Shown one piece after another: positions 1 through 8,989 of a DNA stretch of 64,000 nucleotides. Numbering within the stretch: position 1 is the stretch's first letter; every line of letters begins with the position of its first letter. The position numbers and the translations under genes are program-made. The notes beneath the pieces are model-generated. The model ran no database searches and was not told the origin of the DNA. It worked only from the letters and a program-made list of their open reading frames with translations. This stretch comes from Deltaproteobacteria bacterium HGW-Deltaproteobacteria-13 (GTDB lineage: Bacteria > Desulfobacterota > Syntrophia > Syntrophales > Smithellaceae). The stretch lies in assembly GCA_002840555.1 (NCBI GenBank), contig PHBJ01000009.1, positions 1 through 64,000 on the forward strand. The letters are read 5' to 3'.

Positions 1-1
1 C

Positions 2-652
2 GACTCGTACCGGATTTTGAGCGGTATGGGAAAACTCGTTCAGACTTTAGGCTTGCAGTTGCCCGAAGAAAGCCGCGTTGGGAAATATGCCGCTCAGAAA
101 GAAAATGTTGTCACTATGCCTGTTGAGGAACCTGTAGCCCGGAAAGAAGCTGTCGTCATTCCCATAGTTCAAAAACCAGTCGTTCCGCAACAAGTTGTTG
201 CCGCTTCCAAAGTTGAGGAACCCGTGGCTCCGATACAGACCGTTGTTCCTGTCGCAGTGCCGGTTGTAACCGAAAGTAAACCGGCTAATGTCAGCAGCAA
301 ACCCATTGAGAAGAAATCGATCAATGAAGATGTTCAGAATCGTTTATCTCAATGGTTGGACAGTTGGAAATCAGGCGATATAAAAACTTACCGCGGGTAT
401 TATGATGAAAAAAGTTTCAAGTCGAAAGGAATGAACCTGGAAGACTGGATTGCCTATAAAACCAATGTGCTTAAAAAAAGTAAAAATGTAAATATCAGTA
501 TGGACGATCTACGAGTATCACAGGATAAAAATATTGCCACGGCAGTATTCACACAAGAGTACAGCTCTTCGATCTTCAAAGATAAAGGCAAGAAAACATT
601 GAAGCTGAAGAAGATAGACGACGAGTGGAAAATATATGAAGAAATTATGTAG
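2..652 (+). CDS. C-terminal part of a probable L,D-transpeptidase-type or TPR envelope protein with an NTF2-like C-terminal domain (5' end outside window)
   Basis: The reading frame is open to the left edge of the window, so the start is missing. The visible part has a low-complexity Val/Pro/Glu-rich linker (repeats such as VEEPVA, VVPVAVPVV) of about 90 residues. It is followed by a compact domain of about 110 residues beginning near VQNRLSQWLDSWKSGD and ending in DDEWKIYEEIM. That pattern, W-x3-W-x-S-G-D followed by Y and F residues and a closing D-x-W-K-I-x-x-E, is typical of the NTF2/SnoaL-like domains at the C-terminus of YafK/Cds6-like L,D-transpeptidases in delta-proteobacteria. The catalytic domain would lie off the window, so the enzymatic assignment is inference. 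Other secreted proteins with the same tail domain are possible. Confidence 0.5.
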   Translation, partial: DSYRILSGMGKLVQTLGLQLPEESRVGKYAAQKENVVTMPVEEPVARKEAVVIPIVQKPVVPQQVVAASKVEEPVAPIQTVVPVAVPVVTESKPANVSSKPIEKKSINEDVQNRLSQWLDSWKSGDIKTYRGYYDEKSFKSKGMNLEDWIAYKTNVLKKSKNVNISMDDLRVSQDKNIATAVFTQEYSSSIFKDKGKKTLKLKKIDDEWKIYEEIM

Positions 653-701
653 TCGTATGATATGAATGAATAAGTTTTGATAACAAGGGTATTACCCCAA
701 A

Positions 702-736
702 AGAGGTCAGCAAATAAATTGCCGGCCTCTTTTTTT
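702..736 (+). terminator. Rho-independent terminator after the first gene
   Basis: AGAGGTC (702-708) pairs with GGCCTCT (724-730) with one G-T wobble, and is followed by a run of T (730-736). It lies about 50 bases after the stop codon of the preceding gene. It separates that gene from the AsmA-like gene. Confidence 0.85.
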
Positions 737-927
737 ATGTGTGGAGAGGCTTTTCGATTTCCGAAAGAATGAACATCTCTTCATGATACACAGGTATAAT
801 TGTGCTCAAAGTTTTTGAAGTAAAATAAAGAGAGGGTCTCATTCTTAATCTTTGAATTGACAGTGGCAAAGGGTTGTTGTAAAAAACTGCATTAAATATC
901 TCTTCATGAAGGCTCAGGAGACCGACT

Positions 928-3900
928 ATGAAAAAACGAACCCTGATCATAGTCCTTTTGATATGTGTTATTACATTCATCGCGCTTTTTGCGTTGGCCT
1001 GGTTTTATGCTTCGGATAAGCTGTCCCGGCTGGACAGCTATAAAGAATCCATTACTAAAACCGTGGCCCAGAAGCTGAATCGTGATATTGCCTATGAAAC
1101 GGCAAATGCCTCTTTGACCCTCCGCGACGGGCTGACTTTACAATTTACCAATGTGGTGATTACGGAAAAGGATCGCTCGTCAAGTTTTTTGAATGTTAAA
1201 AAAGCTTCAGTCAGGGTGAATATTTTTCCTCTTTTGAGAAATCGTTTCGTTTTCGGGGAGATCATTCTGAATCAGCCCCGTGTTTCGTTAATAAGGGACA
1301 GCTCTGGTGTGTTAAATATCGCCGACCTTCTGACGAAAAAAGAAGACAGCAATGCCCCGGAGTTCCGGAACCTCATCATTGAAAACGGGATGGTGACTTT
1401 TTTAGATCAGGCCGCGCGGAAAGAAGGTCTTTTAACTTCGCTGGAGAATTTTCAGTGCCGTATTCATTCGCCTTTCTGGACAAAGAGATCAAGTTTCCAC
1501 ATCACCACTTCTGTTATCGAGGATAAGAATAAAGCGGAACTTTCGCTCGACGGTTCCTATCGTCCGGCGCCTTCCGAAAAACCGGTATATGAAAGTAAAG
1601 TTAAAGCATCTATCCATTTAAAAGGAACAGACTTAAAACATTATAATGCGTATCTGCAAAATTATACGCCTATCGAACAAATGGCCGGATTCCTGAATGC
1701 AGATATTAAATATTCAGGAAAATTTTCGGATTTTACATCAAAGGGAACCGTTAAAGTAAAAAACGCCCAGATTAATTACCCCGGGGTTTTTCGTGATAAT
1801 CTCCAGCCGCGGATGATTCAGGTAGATTATGCTTTGGAACGCGATACGGGGAGCCTTCAACTGGATGTCGGACGTCTGTCTGTTGATAAATTTGAAGCAA
1901 AGGGCAGTTTCGGAATGGATGATCTGGATAAAAAAGATCCTCTTTTAAAAGCGTCTGCCACAACCACGATTTTCGCGCTGAGAGAAGTCAGATCTTATAT
2001 TCCCTGGGGAATCATTCCCGAGGATGTGGGGAATTTTATTGATACACACGTCAAGGACGGTAATTTCCGGCTGGTTGAAGGAAAGATTAAAGGGCGGTTA
2101 AGCCAGATAACCCAATTTAATAAAAAGGAAAATGCCGACGTGCTTTCCATCCGGGCGGAAGTAAACAAGGGTGTTTTCGAGGCGGATCGTTCGGCGCCTG
2201 TTTTCCATGATATCAACGGCACTCTGGCGTTGAAAAAAAGGCAGTTTTCGCTGAAAGATATGAAGGGGCGTTTCGGCCTTTCACCCTTAACCATGGAAGG
2301 AAATATCTCCGATTTTGCCTTGCCCGGGGCTGTTGTCTACACCGCTTCCATGCAAATTCAACCGGTCCGCGATGAAGTCCTGTGGCTTTTAGGAAAAGAA
2401 AAATTCGGAAATCTCGGCATCAATGGCTCTTCAACACTGTTCCTGTCGGGGAAGGGTCCGTCGGACAATTATCATATCAGCGCCCGCTGGAATCTGGCGA
2501 ATGTTAAATACGCCTATCCAGGGATCATAGAAAAACCATCCGGAAGACTGAACCAGCTTTCTGCCGAAATCACCCTGAATCAAGATGCCCTGAATGTTTC
2601 TTCTTTCAATTATGATTTGCCGCCGGTGAATATGACCGGTGCGGCCATATTCCGCTATTCAGGGGGGGGGATACCGTTGTCTTTTATGATGCAGTCCAGG
2701 GCATTTGATTTTCGCGACGCCGCCGCGATTCTGCCGGTTCTGCGGACGTTTAACCCGGCGGGAACGGGTTCGCTCGCTTTGGCCGGTCGTGGTGATCTTG
2801 AAGATCCCGCTTCTATTCAATGGAGGGGGAATATTTCCCTGACCAATGTTTCACTGAAGCCCTCGGCTGATGTAAAGCCCCTGAAAGGCTTGACGGGAAA
2901 TGCCCTGTTCAAGGGAAGCTCCATGGAGACCTCCATGCTTAAAGCGCGGATTGGCGAGAGCGATATTCAGGGGAGCTTCAGGATAGATGATTTCCGCAAG
3001 CCCAGAGTCGTTTGTCAATTTAATACAAGTTTGCTGCGAACAAAAGATATGGGTTATCAAAATCCGGAAGGTGAAGTAAATTTCCGTAACGTAAAAGGGC
3101 AAATTGCCGTTGAAGACAAATTGATTCATGCAGACAATCTTTCTTTCAGTCTGGGAAAATCCAGTTTTAACTTATCAGGTGATGTCAGTGATTTAGCCGT
3201 GCCGAAAATCACAGTCGTGCTGACTTCTCCCTTTATTCATTCTGATGATTTCGATCGCTTAATTTCTCTTAAAAATCCCCCAAAAGAAGGCGGCACCTCT
3301 TCCTCCATGGAGTTAAACGCGACATTAAAGGTGGATGGGGGCAAATTCAGGGATGTGGATTTCAAAAATCTCAACGCCGGATTGAAATTTACGCGGGGAG
3401 TTCTCGATGTTGAAAAATTGGAAGCAGGCTTCTTTGATGGCAAATTGAAGGCGAAAGGAAAGGTCAGTATACATCCTGACGGTCAGAATAATTATGAAGC
3501 AAATATCACCATTAACCGGGTGTCCCTGGAAAAGCTTCAAAGTTACCTGGAAATCGGAAACCGCACAGTATCAGGCAAATTATCGCTTACGGGAAACCTG
3601 TCCGCCACCGGCCGTAATACCGAAGATTTCAAGAAGACAGTGGCGGGGACATTTAAGGTTCAGGCTGAAAAGGGAGTTCTGAAAAAGTTTTCCGTCCTTT
3701 CCAAGATATTCTCTCTTCTCAATGTTCTGCAATTGGCGAAGCTCCACCTGCCGGATGTGACAACGGAAGGGATGCCCTATAAAACGATCACTTCCGATAT
3801 ATCGGTTCAAAACGGCATTTTATCGTCGGAAGATTTCTTTATTGACAGTGATTCCATACAGATTTCGGGGTCGGGTAAAATTGATTTTCTCAAAAAGAAA

Positions 3901-4164
3901 CTTGATTTAATCGCGGGTGTTCATCCCCTGCAATCTCTGGATCTCATTGCGGCGAAAATTCCCATTGCGGGATGGCTTATCACTGACGAGAGGGGTAAAT
4001 TAATAACGGTTCATTTTAAGGTAGATGGAACATGGGATAATCCGAATGTGACCCCTGTGAATGCGAAGTCAATAGGCAAGGGCACCCTGGATATATTCCG
4101 GCGTATTTTTCAATTGCCGGAAAAGCTGATCACAGATACGGGAGAGGTCATTCTGGGGCATTAG
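928..4164 (+). CDS. AsmA/YhdP-family inner-membrane-anchored protein
   Basis: A 1078-residue protein with one N-terminal membrane anchor (about residues 4-27, IIVLLICVITFIALFALAWF), a short basic cytoplasmic start, and then about 1040 residues of beta-rich periplasmic sequence. The C-terminus carries the YhdP/AsmA-2 signature: a run like GSGKIDFLKKKLDL, then HPLQSLD, IPIAGWL and a closing VDGTWDNPNVTP. Members of this family (AsmA, TamB, YhdP) form long beta-groove bridges implicated in moving phospholipid between inner and outer membrane. That role is family knowledge and not shown here. An AGGAG ribosome site lies 7-8 bases before the ATG. It is monocistronic between a terminator and the V-ATPase promoter. 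Confidence 0.85.
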   Translation: MKKRTLIIVLLICVITFIALFALAWFYASDKLSRLDSYKESITKTVAQKLNRDIAYETANASLTLRDGLTLQFTNVVITEKDRSSSFLNVKKASVRVNIFPLLRNRFVFGEIILNQPRVSLIRDSSGVLNIADLLTKKEDSNAPEFRNLIIENGMVTFLDQAARKEGLLTSLENFQCRIHSPFWTKRSSFHITTSVIEDKNKAELSLDGSYRPAPSEKPVYESKVKASIHLKGTDLKHYNAYLQNYTPIEQMAGFLNADIKYSGKFSDFTSKGTVKVKNAQINYPGVFRDNLQPRMIQVDYALERDTGSLQLDVGRLSVDKFEAKGSFGMDDLDKKDPLLKASATTTIFALREVRSYIPWGIIPEDVGNFIDTHVKDGNFRLVEGKIKGRLSQITQFNKKENADVLSIRAEVNKGVFEADRSAPVFHDINGTLALKKRQFSLKDMKGRFGLSPLTMEGNISDFALPGAVVYTASMQIQPVRDEVLWLLGKEKFGNLGINGSSTLFLSGKGPSDNYHISARWNLANVKYAYPGIIEKPSGRLNQLSAEITLNQDALNVSSFNYDLPPVNMTGAAIFRYSGGGIPLSFMMQSRAFDFRDAAAILPVLRTFNPAGTGSLALAGRGDLEDPASIQWRGNISLTNVSLKPSADVKPLKGLTGNALFKGSSMETSMLKARIGESDIQGSFRIDDFRKPRVVCQFNTSLLRTKDMGYQNPEGEVNFRNVKGQIAVEDKLIHADNLSFSLGKSSFNLSGDVSDLAVPKITVVLTSPFIHSDDFDRLISLKNPPKEGGTSSSMELNATLKVDGGKFRDVDFKNLNAGLKFTRGVLDVEKLEAGFFDGKLKAKGKVSIHPDGQNNYEANITINRVSLEKLQSYLEIGNRTVSGKLSLTGNLSATGRNTEDFKKTVAGTFKVQAEKGVLKKFSVLSKIFSLLNVLQLAKLHLPDVTTEGMPYKTITSDISVQNGILSSEDFFIDSDSIQISGSGKIDFLKKKLDLIAGVHPLQSLDLIAAKIPIAGWLITDERGKLITVHFKVDGTWDNPNVTPVNAKSIGKGTLDIFRRIFQLPEKLITDTGEVILGH

Positions 4165-4221
4165 GAAATTCATTCAGGTCTTTGTTATACGCCGGTACAA
4201 CATTTTACGGACAATATTCCA

Positions 4222-4250
4222 TTGACATAAGGGGCCGCAATTCTTATAAT
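4222..4250 (+). promoter_or_regulatory. Consensus sigma70 promoter for the V-ATPase operon
   Basis: TTGACA (4222-4227) and TATAAT (4245-4250) are both exact consensus hexamers separated by 17 bases. Transcription would start near 4257, leaving a leader of about 120 bases before the first operon gene. There is no other plausible promoter between the AsmA-like gene and the ATPase genes. Such a perfect promoter suggests strong constitutive expression. Confidence 0.85.
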
Positions 4251-4379
4251 ATAACTAAAGAAAATGATTTTTTTATCAGAAAAGTGCTTGGGCAAACGCA
4301 GTCTTGACGTCTTGCCTCCAAACGTTTTCAAACCTACGGAAAGAAACTTTCAATAATCAGTCAGGCAAGGGTGGCAGGT

Positions 4380-4688
4380 ATGGATGATTTGATCACCCGA
4401 ATCGTTGAGATTGAAAAGCAGTGCTCCGCTGCCGTCGAAGAAGCACAGCTTGATTACGGAAAAAATATTGAAGCTCACCAACGCCTGCTTGAGGAAAAAA
4501 AGGCTAAGGAACGCGCCCGAATCATCGCCGCGGAAAATACCAGACTGACAAACACCATTGAAGAAGCAAAAAAGCAAATTGCCTCTGTCTCCGAGGCATT
4601 GCAAAGAGATAATGAAAATCTCTTTCAAGACTCGGCGCGCAACGAATCAATCAAAAAGGATATGATTTCCATTTTGTTTGAGGTCTAG
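4380..4688 (+). CDS. V/A-type ATPase peripheral-stalk coiled-coil subunit (NtpF/AhaH/subunit G type)
   Basis: About 102 residues, almost entirely charged heptad-like helix (IVEIEKQCSAAVEEAQ, LEEKKAKERARIIAAE, TIEEAKKQIASVSEA). This is the pattern of the small stalk subunit that dimerises with subunit E in V/A-ATPases. It is the first gene of the operon and sits 6 bases before subunit C. A GTG three codons upstream (4371) is in frame, but the ATG at 4380 has AGGG at a better distance and is chosen. Sequence alone gives only a coiled coil; position in the operon makes the assignment. Confidence 0.75.
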   Translation: MDDLITRIVEIEKQCSAAVEEAQLDYGKNIEAHQRLLEEKKAKERARIIAAENTRLTNTIEEAKKQIASVSEALQRDNENLFQDSARNESIKKDMISILFEV

Positions 4689-4694
4689 AACGCC

Positions 4695-5645
4695 ATGCGA
4701 AATTATGCCGATATACCTAATCTCCATACGCGTATTTACGCCATGAAAAGCCGTCTGTATTCGCTTAACGACTATGCCTTGATGATCAGGGAGCCCGAGA
4801 ATATGCCCGGCAATATATCCGTCATTCGGGATCCGGCGGAGGCAAAAGAAACTCTCTTCAGACAGCAGATCTCCCCGATCATCAATCTGGCCAGGGCCTA
4901 TGAAAATTATACTCCTTTTTTTATCGCGGATCTCCGTCAGTATGAAGCGTATAACGCCAAGATTCTGATTAACAAGGCGGCGGGAAATCAGGTTCTTACG
5001 CAGTGGTATGATATCAGCCCTTTCTCTACGCTGGATAAGAAGTTGCTTTCGGAAAAGCTGTCCCTGGATGAAATAAAATGGCTTTTAGCCTATATGTATC
5101 TGGATGATGATTTCAAAACCATTTCCAGTTACCGGCAGCTGGCCGTTCACGTCGATGTTTGCACCGCCAGAAACTTCTATCATTCCTCAGAATTACTTTT
5201 CGGTTCGGCGGCACTAGAATTCCGGGAAATGATGCTTAAGCGGCTGGCGGTGATGACGCTGATCTGGTCATACAGGCTCAGGGTGCATTACCAGATCCAT
5301 GACGAAAAAATCAGGCTTTACATGGACAAATTTCATAAGCTTTACGGGAGCAGGGTATGGTATCGGGTAAGCCTGGAAAAAGAGACGCTGGACAGGGATC
5401 TTGAAAAAATAAGAAAAGACACCGGGCAGGAACCGTCCGTCGCGGATGTCGAACATTATCTGGAACAGAATTATTATGCCTGGATTTCTTCCATGTTTCA
5501 CAGGGATTTCCACTCCATCTATTGTGTTGTCTGCTATCTTTGGCTTCTCTTTTACCAGATCCGGAACCTCTTTCGTATTATCGACGGTAAGCGCTTTGGA
5601 ATGTCTGCCGAAGCGATCCAAAAAAGAATGATCTGCGGAATGTGA
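4695..5645 (+). CDS. V-type ATP synthase subunit C (d-like central-stalk adaptor)
   Basis: A 316-residue, mostly helical soluble protein matching the V-ATPase subunit C/d family, which caps the membrane c-ring and couples the D/F rotor to it. The characteristic internal pattern is repeated helical segments with Y-rich turns (YENYTPFFIADLRQYEAY, LAYMYLDDDF, EHYLEQNYYAW). It follows the stalk subunit by 6 bases and its TGA overlaps the region of the next start. Length is within the family's usual range (about 320-350). Confidence 0.8.
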   Translation: MRNYADIPNLHTRIYAMKSRLYSLNDYALMIREPENMPGNISVIRDPAEAKETLFRQQISPIINLARAYENYTPFFIADLRQYEAYNAKILINKAAGNQVLTQWYDISPFSTLDKKLLSEKLSLDEIKWLLAYMYLDDDFKTISSYRQLAVHVDVCTARNFYHSSELLFGSAALEFREMMLKRLAVMTLIWSYRLRVHYQIHDEKIRLYMDKFHKLYGSRVWYRVSLEKETLDRDLEKIRKDTGQEPSVADVEHYLEQNYYAWISSMFHRDFHSIYCVVCYLWLLFYQIRNLFRIIDGKRFGMSAEAIQKRMICGM

Positions 5646-5653
5646 GGGCGGGG

Positions 5654-7537
5654 ATGTTTGTTAAATCGGATATCCGGAAAATTACAATTGCTTTCGAAAA
5701 AGCATTCTACCATGAAGTATATCTTGCCCTGGGCAAGGCGGGGCTCATCCATCTGGCCCGTTTTCAGGAAAAAGATTCCGTGATGGATACCGGACTTCAG
5801 GAGGAAGAATCGTTGACCCGGGAGATCATTTCGGCAAGCGCTTATGTCCTGAATACTTTGCATCTTGAGCCTGATAAGACCGGTTCATCGGTAAACCTGG
5901 TCCATGCTCATGAAGATGAAGCGTTTGTTTCCGGCGTGAAAAGAAAACTGGAGCGTGCGGTAAGGCTTCAGACAAAGATTCGCGAGACCCGGGACATTCT
6001 GGCCCGTAATATCCAATATGCCGAAGCGCTGGAGGCAATGGGCATTGATGCAGCGATCCTTCAAAAGGCAAGGATTCTTCAGATCGTTTTCGGCACGGTG
6101 GAAAATACCGGATTTGCCGTTCCTTCATCCGCACAGTTTATGATTGCCAAAACGGGCAACTTTGTGTTCGGCATGGCGCTACCTGCCTTTGCCGCCGATA
6201 TGCTCGGGTTTCTGAAAGAAAACGGATTTGCCGACAAATCTCGAGAAGTCAGTCAACTTAGAGCTGAAAATCTGAAAAAACGAGATGACACCCTCAACCG
6301 CCGCGGCGGAATACTGGATGAATATATCCACCGTCTGAAGGATGAAAAAGGGCAGGCACTGAGAAAGATGAACAGTGAATATACAGCCTACGAGGAGATG
6401 CTCAAAGCCATGCATATGTCCGTATTTTCATCACGGACGATTTTCATTACGGGGTGGATGGATGCAAGGGAAAGAGCGAAGCTGGTTGAAATGATGCGGA
6501 CCGTTTGCGGCGGCAAGTTTATCGTATCCGTGCGCAAGGAACCAGACGCCCCGGTTCGCCTGATGAACATACGCCTGTTCAAACCTTTCGAACTGCTGGT
6601 GAAAACGATGGGCATGCCGTCCAACAGCGAGCTTGATCCCACGCCGCTTGCCGCCATTACTTTTGTTCTCATGTTCGGCTTCATGTTCGGCGATCTCGGT
6701 CAGGGACTGGTCCTTATCCTGTGCGGCCTGATTTTGAGAAGATTCGGACAAAAGAAGATCCGGGAAGAACTTGTGCAGGCGGGAGGAATTCTTCTGGCCT
6801 GCGGCTGTTCTGCGGCCGTCTGCGGCCTGCTTTACGGCAGTTTTTTTTCCAGTGAGCATCTGCTTCCCGCACTCTGGTTCCATCCCACCGGAGATATCAT
6901 GAAACTCTTTTTCATGACCATTATGATGGGAGTGATTTTCATCACCATAGGTTTTTGCCTCAACATCATCAACAGTTTGCTTAATTCTGATTATGCCGAA
7001 GCCCTTCTGGAGAAGCGGGGACTGGCCGTCCTGATCCTCTACGCCGCTATCATTGTATTTGTTTTAAATTTCCAAAGGACCGGTCGTCACCCCGAATTAT
7101 GGGCTGTAAGTATTTTTATCTTTTTGCCCCTGATTCTGTTTTCTTTGCGGGGGGTGCTTGGCGCCGTGTTTTTTCAAAAAGCAAAACCGAACAATATCTC
7201 GGAATATATCATCGAAACCGTCATGGATATTGTAGAAATCGCCCTGGGTCTCTTTGCCAATACAATTTCTTTCATTCGTGTGGGCGCTTTCGCGCTTTCA
7301 CATGCGGGATTGAGCATTGTCACCTACACGCTCGCGGGTATGGCTGATCCTTCCATGAAATCGGCGGGCGCCCTAATGATCATTGTTATCGGGAATATCT
7401 TCATCATTGGTTTTGAGGGCCTGATTTGCGGCATTCAATCCATGCGTCTTGAATACTACGAGTTTTTCAGCAAGTTTTTCAAAGGGGATGGGGTTGTGTT
7501 TAGCCCGTTCACTTTAAAGGAGGTGTCATATGAGTAG
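5654..7537 (+). CDS. V-type ATP synthase subunit I (a-like stator, proton/sodium half-channels)
   Basis: About 627 residues. The first half is soluble and coiled coil (VKRKLERAVRLQTKIRETRD). The second half has about seven membrane helices starting near PLAAITFVLMFGFMFGDLGQG, a hallmark V-type subunit I/a motif, and ending with the conserved SFIRVGAFALSHAGLS region. That region contains the essential arginine facing the c-ring glutamate. A GTG at 5642 overlapping the previous stop is in frame, but AGGGCGGGG immediately precedes the ATG at 5654, which I prefer. The 3' end overlaps the start of subunit K by 8 bases. Confidence 0.9.
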   Translation: MFVKSDIRKITIAFEKAFYHEVYLALGKAGLIHLARFQEKDSVMDTGLQEEESLTREIISASAYVLNTLHLEPDKTGSSVNLVHAHEDEAFVSGVKRKLERAVRLQTKIRETRDILARNIQYAEALEAMGIDAAILQKARILQIVFGTVENTGFAVPSSAQFMIAKTGNFVFGMALPAFAADMLGFLKENGFADKSREVSQLRAENLKKRDDTLNRRGGILDEYIHRLKDEKGQALRKMNSEYTAYEEMLKAMHMSVFSSRTIFITGWMDARERAKLVEMMRTVCGGKFIVSVRKEPDAPVRLMNIRLFKPFELLVKTMGMPSNSELDPTPLAAITFVLMFGFMFGDLGQGLVLILCGLILRRFGQKKIREELVQAGGILLACGCSAAVCGLLYGSFFSSEHLLPALWFHPTGDIMKLFFMTIMMGVIFITIGFCLNIINSLLNSDYAEALLEKRGLAVLILYAAIIVFVLNFQRTGRHPELWAVSIFIFLPLILFSLRGVLGAVFFQKAKPNNISEYIIETVMDIVEIALGLFANTISFIRVGAFALSHAGLSIVTYTLAGMADPSMKSAGALMIIVIGNIFIIGFEGLICGIQSMRLEYYEFFSKFFKGDGVVFSPFTLKEVSYE

Positions 7538-7862
7538 GGATAAACTGTCAGCGTTTTTAATCGGGACCATAAGGCTGTGTGCTGCCTGGTTGCTTCTGCC
7601 GGCCGTGGTATGGGCGGCCGAAGGATCGCCAGCCGGGGCTTTTAAGGACTCGACCGGTCTGGCCTACATCGGCGCGGGGGTAGCCGTAGGATTTGCCTGT
7701 CTGGCCAGTGGCTACGCGGTGGCCAAAATAGGCTCGTCGGCGATCGGCGCCGTCAGTGAAAAACCGGAGCTCATGGGAAGGACCCTGGTGTTCCTGGGCC
7801 TGGCTGAAGGTATTGCCATTTACGGCCTGATAATCGCCATTATGATACTGAATAAATTGTGA
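7530..7862 (+). CDS. V-type ATP synthase subunit K (rotor proteolipid c-subunit) with N-terminal extension
   Basis: A 110-residue two-helix proteolipid with an extra hydrophobic N-terminal segment (LIGTIRLCAAWLLLPAVVWAA) that looks like a cleavable signal sequence ending AWAAE or similar. The first hairpin helix is GLAYIGAGVAVGFACLASGY, the loop is GAVSEKPEL, and the second helix carries the ion-binding Glu in GLAEGIAIYGLIIA. The first-helix Gln and the Ser/Thr after the Glu that bind Na+ in sodium rotors appear as Ser and Gly, while the Tyr five residues later is kept. Proton coupling is therefore the likelier reading, but uncertain. A strong AAAGGAGG precedes the ATG. Confidence 0.9.
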   Translation: MSRDKLSAFLIGTIRLCAAWLLLPAVVWAAEGSPAGAFKDSTGLAYIGAGVAVGFACLASGYAVAKIGSSAIGAVSEKPELMGRTLVFLGLAEGIAIYGLIIAIMILNKL

Positions 7863-7982
7863 CGACCTTTTAAAAAGGCCGGATGCTTCGTTGCGCTTCA
7901 TCGTTCGTCACTGCGGCGTACACTTAGTACGCCTCATTCCTCATGATTCGCGCGTCTCGCCTGCGGCCATTTTACAAGGTCG
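7863..7982. repeat. 120-bp inverted-repeat element (MITE/REP-like) inside the V-ATPase operon
   Basis: The 170-base gap between subunits K and F is filled by a palindromic block. The 19-base ends (7863-7881 and 7964-7982) are reverse complements at 17 of 19 positions (CGACCTTTTAAAAAGGCCG against the complement of CGGCCATTTTACAAGGTCG). In the centre GGCGTAC and GTACGCC form a second 7-bp stem around 7915-7933. It starts directly after the K stop codon and has no coding frame. The layout is that of a small non-autonomous mobile or repetitive extragenic palindrome. As RNA it would be a long hairpin that could lower downstream expression or protect the upstream message. Confidence 0.7.
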
Positions 7983-8032
7983 TTCGACAATTGTTATTTT
8001 TTTATAAATTTTAGAAACATATTAATTGTGAC

Positions 8033-8338
8033 ATGGAAAAAATTTATATCATCGGAGACATGCATACGGTAAGCACGTTTCGCCTGGCAGGGGTGGAAGG
8101 TGTGGTTTCCGATCAAAACAATGCATCAGCGAAGCTCGAAGAAATTATCCGGAAGAAGGATGCGGGTATCGTATTGATGACAAATGCTCTGGCCGATGAT
8201 CTTCAGGCTCGCATCAGAGAGATCAACCTCAATATGCAAAGCCCGGTGGTCATCGAAATACCCGGCATTGACGATCCGGAAGGTTTCCGCAGATCGGCAA
8301 TGAGTTATGTTGCCGAGGCCCTGGGCATCTCTTTGTAA
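8033..8338 (+). CDS. V-type ATP synthase subunit F (central rotor)
   Basis: A 101-residue protein with the alternating alpha/beta pattern of subunit F (NtpG): an opening IYIIGDMHTVSTFRLAGVEG, a middle strand AGIVLMTNALAD, and PVVIEIPGI near the end. It binds subunit D in the rotary shaft and modulates hydrolysis. It lies after the inverted-repeat element and 9 bases before subunit E. There is no clear Shine-Dalgarno in the AT-rich stretch upstream of its ATG, which suggests weak or structurally controlled initiation. Confidence 0.85.
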   Translation: MEKIYIIGDMHTVSTFRLAGVEGVVSDQNNASAKLEEIIRKKDAGIVLMTNALADDLQARIREINLNMQSPVVIEIPGIDDPEGFRRSAMSYVAEALGISL

Positions 8339-8347
8339 GGATAGGTC

Positions 8348-8980
8348 GTGGAAGAAACAACATTGGAAAATTCTATTCGGGAAGAATCCGCGCGCGCGAT
8401 TGCCGCCATCAGGGAAAAAGAGGCTCTCGAGATCAGGCGGATGGACGATATTTATGCCGCGGAGACAGATCGTTTCAGGAGGCAGGCCGAAGCCGATACA
8501 GAAGCGCGCCTCCAGCAGGAACTTGCCAAAATGGAGAACAGGGCAAGGCTTGAGCGCCGGAAGCTCAAACTCCGGAGCGTGGAGCTGTTTATCAATAGCC
8601 TTGTCGATGAGGTTGCCAAAGGGATACGGGATAATCCTGATTACAAACAATTTCTGATGGATGCGTTGATGGGTATTGTAAAACGAATTCCGGCCGGTGT
8701 CGAAGTGAGACTCAAGCCGGATGACCTCTATTTGGAGAAGGAAATCCTGACGGCAATCGCAACGACCGAAAACCAGCAGGAGCTGATCATTAAGGGAGAT
8801 CAAAGCATTCATTGGGGTGGATGCCTCGTTTGGGATGAAAAGGGGGGGCGTCTCTTCAATAATACGATAGAAAGAATCTACTTTAGAAAATCTCTTCTGG
8901 TCCGTCAGAAGGTCATGAAGATTCTGACGGATAATTCCCCGGATGGGAAAGAAAAGAATTTCCCCGTGATTGAATCTTAA
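8348..8980 (+). CDS. V-type ATP synthase subunit E (peripheral stalk)
   Basis: A 210-residue protein with a long N-terminal helix ([20 protein letters not shown] and onward) and a globular C-terminal domain ([30 protein letters not shown]). The GG-x2-V/L...NT motif is typical of subunit E, where the C-terminal domain contacts subunit B. It starts with GTG, with AAGGATAGG upstream, and is 9 bases before subunit A. It should pair with the coiled-coil subunit at the head of the operon. Confidence 0.85.
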   Translation: MEETTLENSIREESARAIAAIREKEALEIRRMDDIYAAETDRFRRQAEADTEARLQQELAKMENRARLERRKLKLRSVELFINSLVDEVAKGIRDNPDYKQFLMDALMGIVKRIPAGVEVRLKPDDLYLEKEILTAIATTENQQELIIKGDQSIHWGGCLVWDEKGGRLFNNTIERIYFRKSLLVRQKVMKILTDNSPDGKEKNFPVIES

Positions 8981-8989
8981 GGAGTCCAT

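Noticed and set aside
4371-4379. GTG start of the first V-ATPase gene
   Set aside because: The ATG three codons later has the better-placed AGGG. The GTG overlaps that site.
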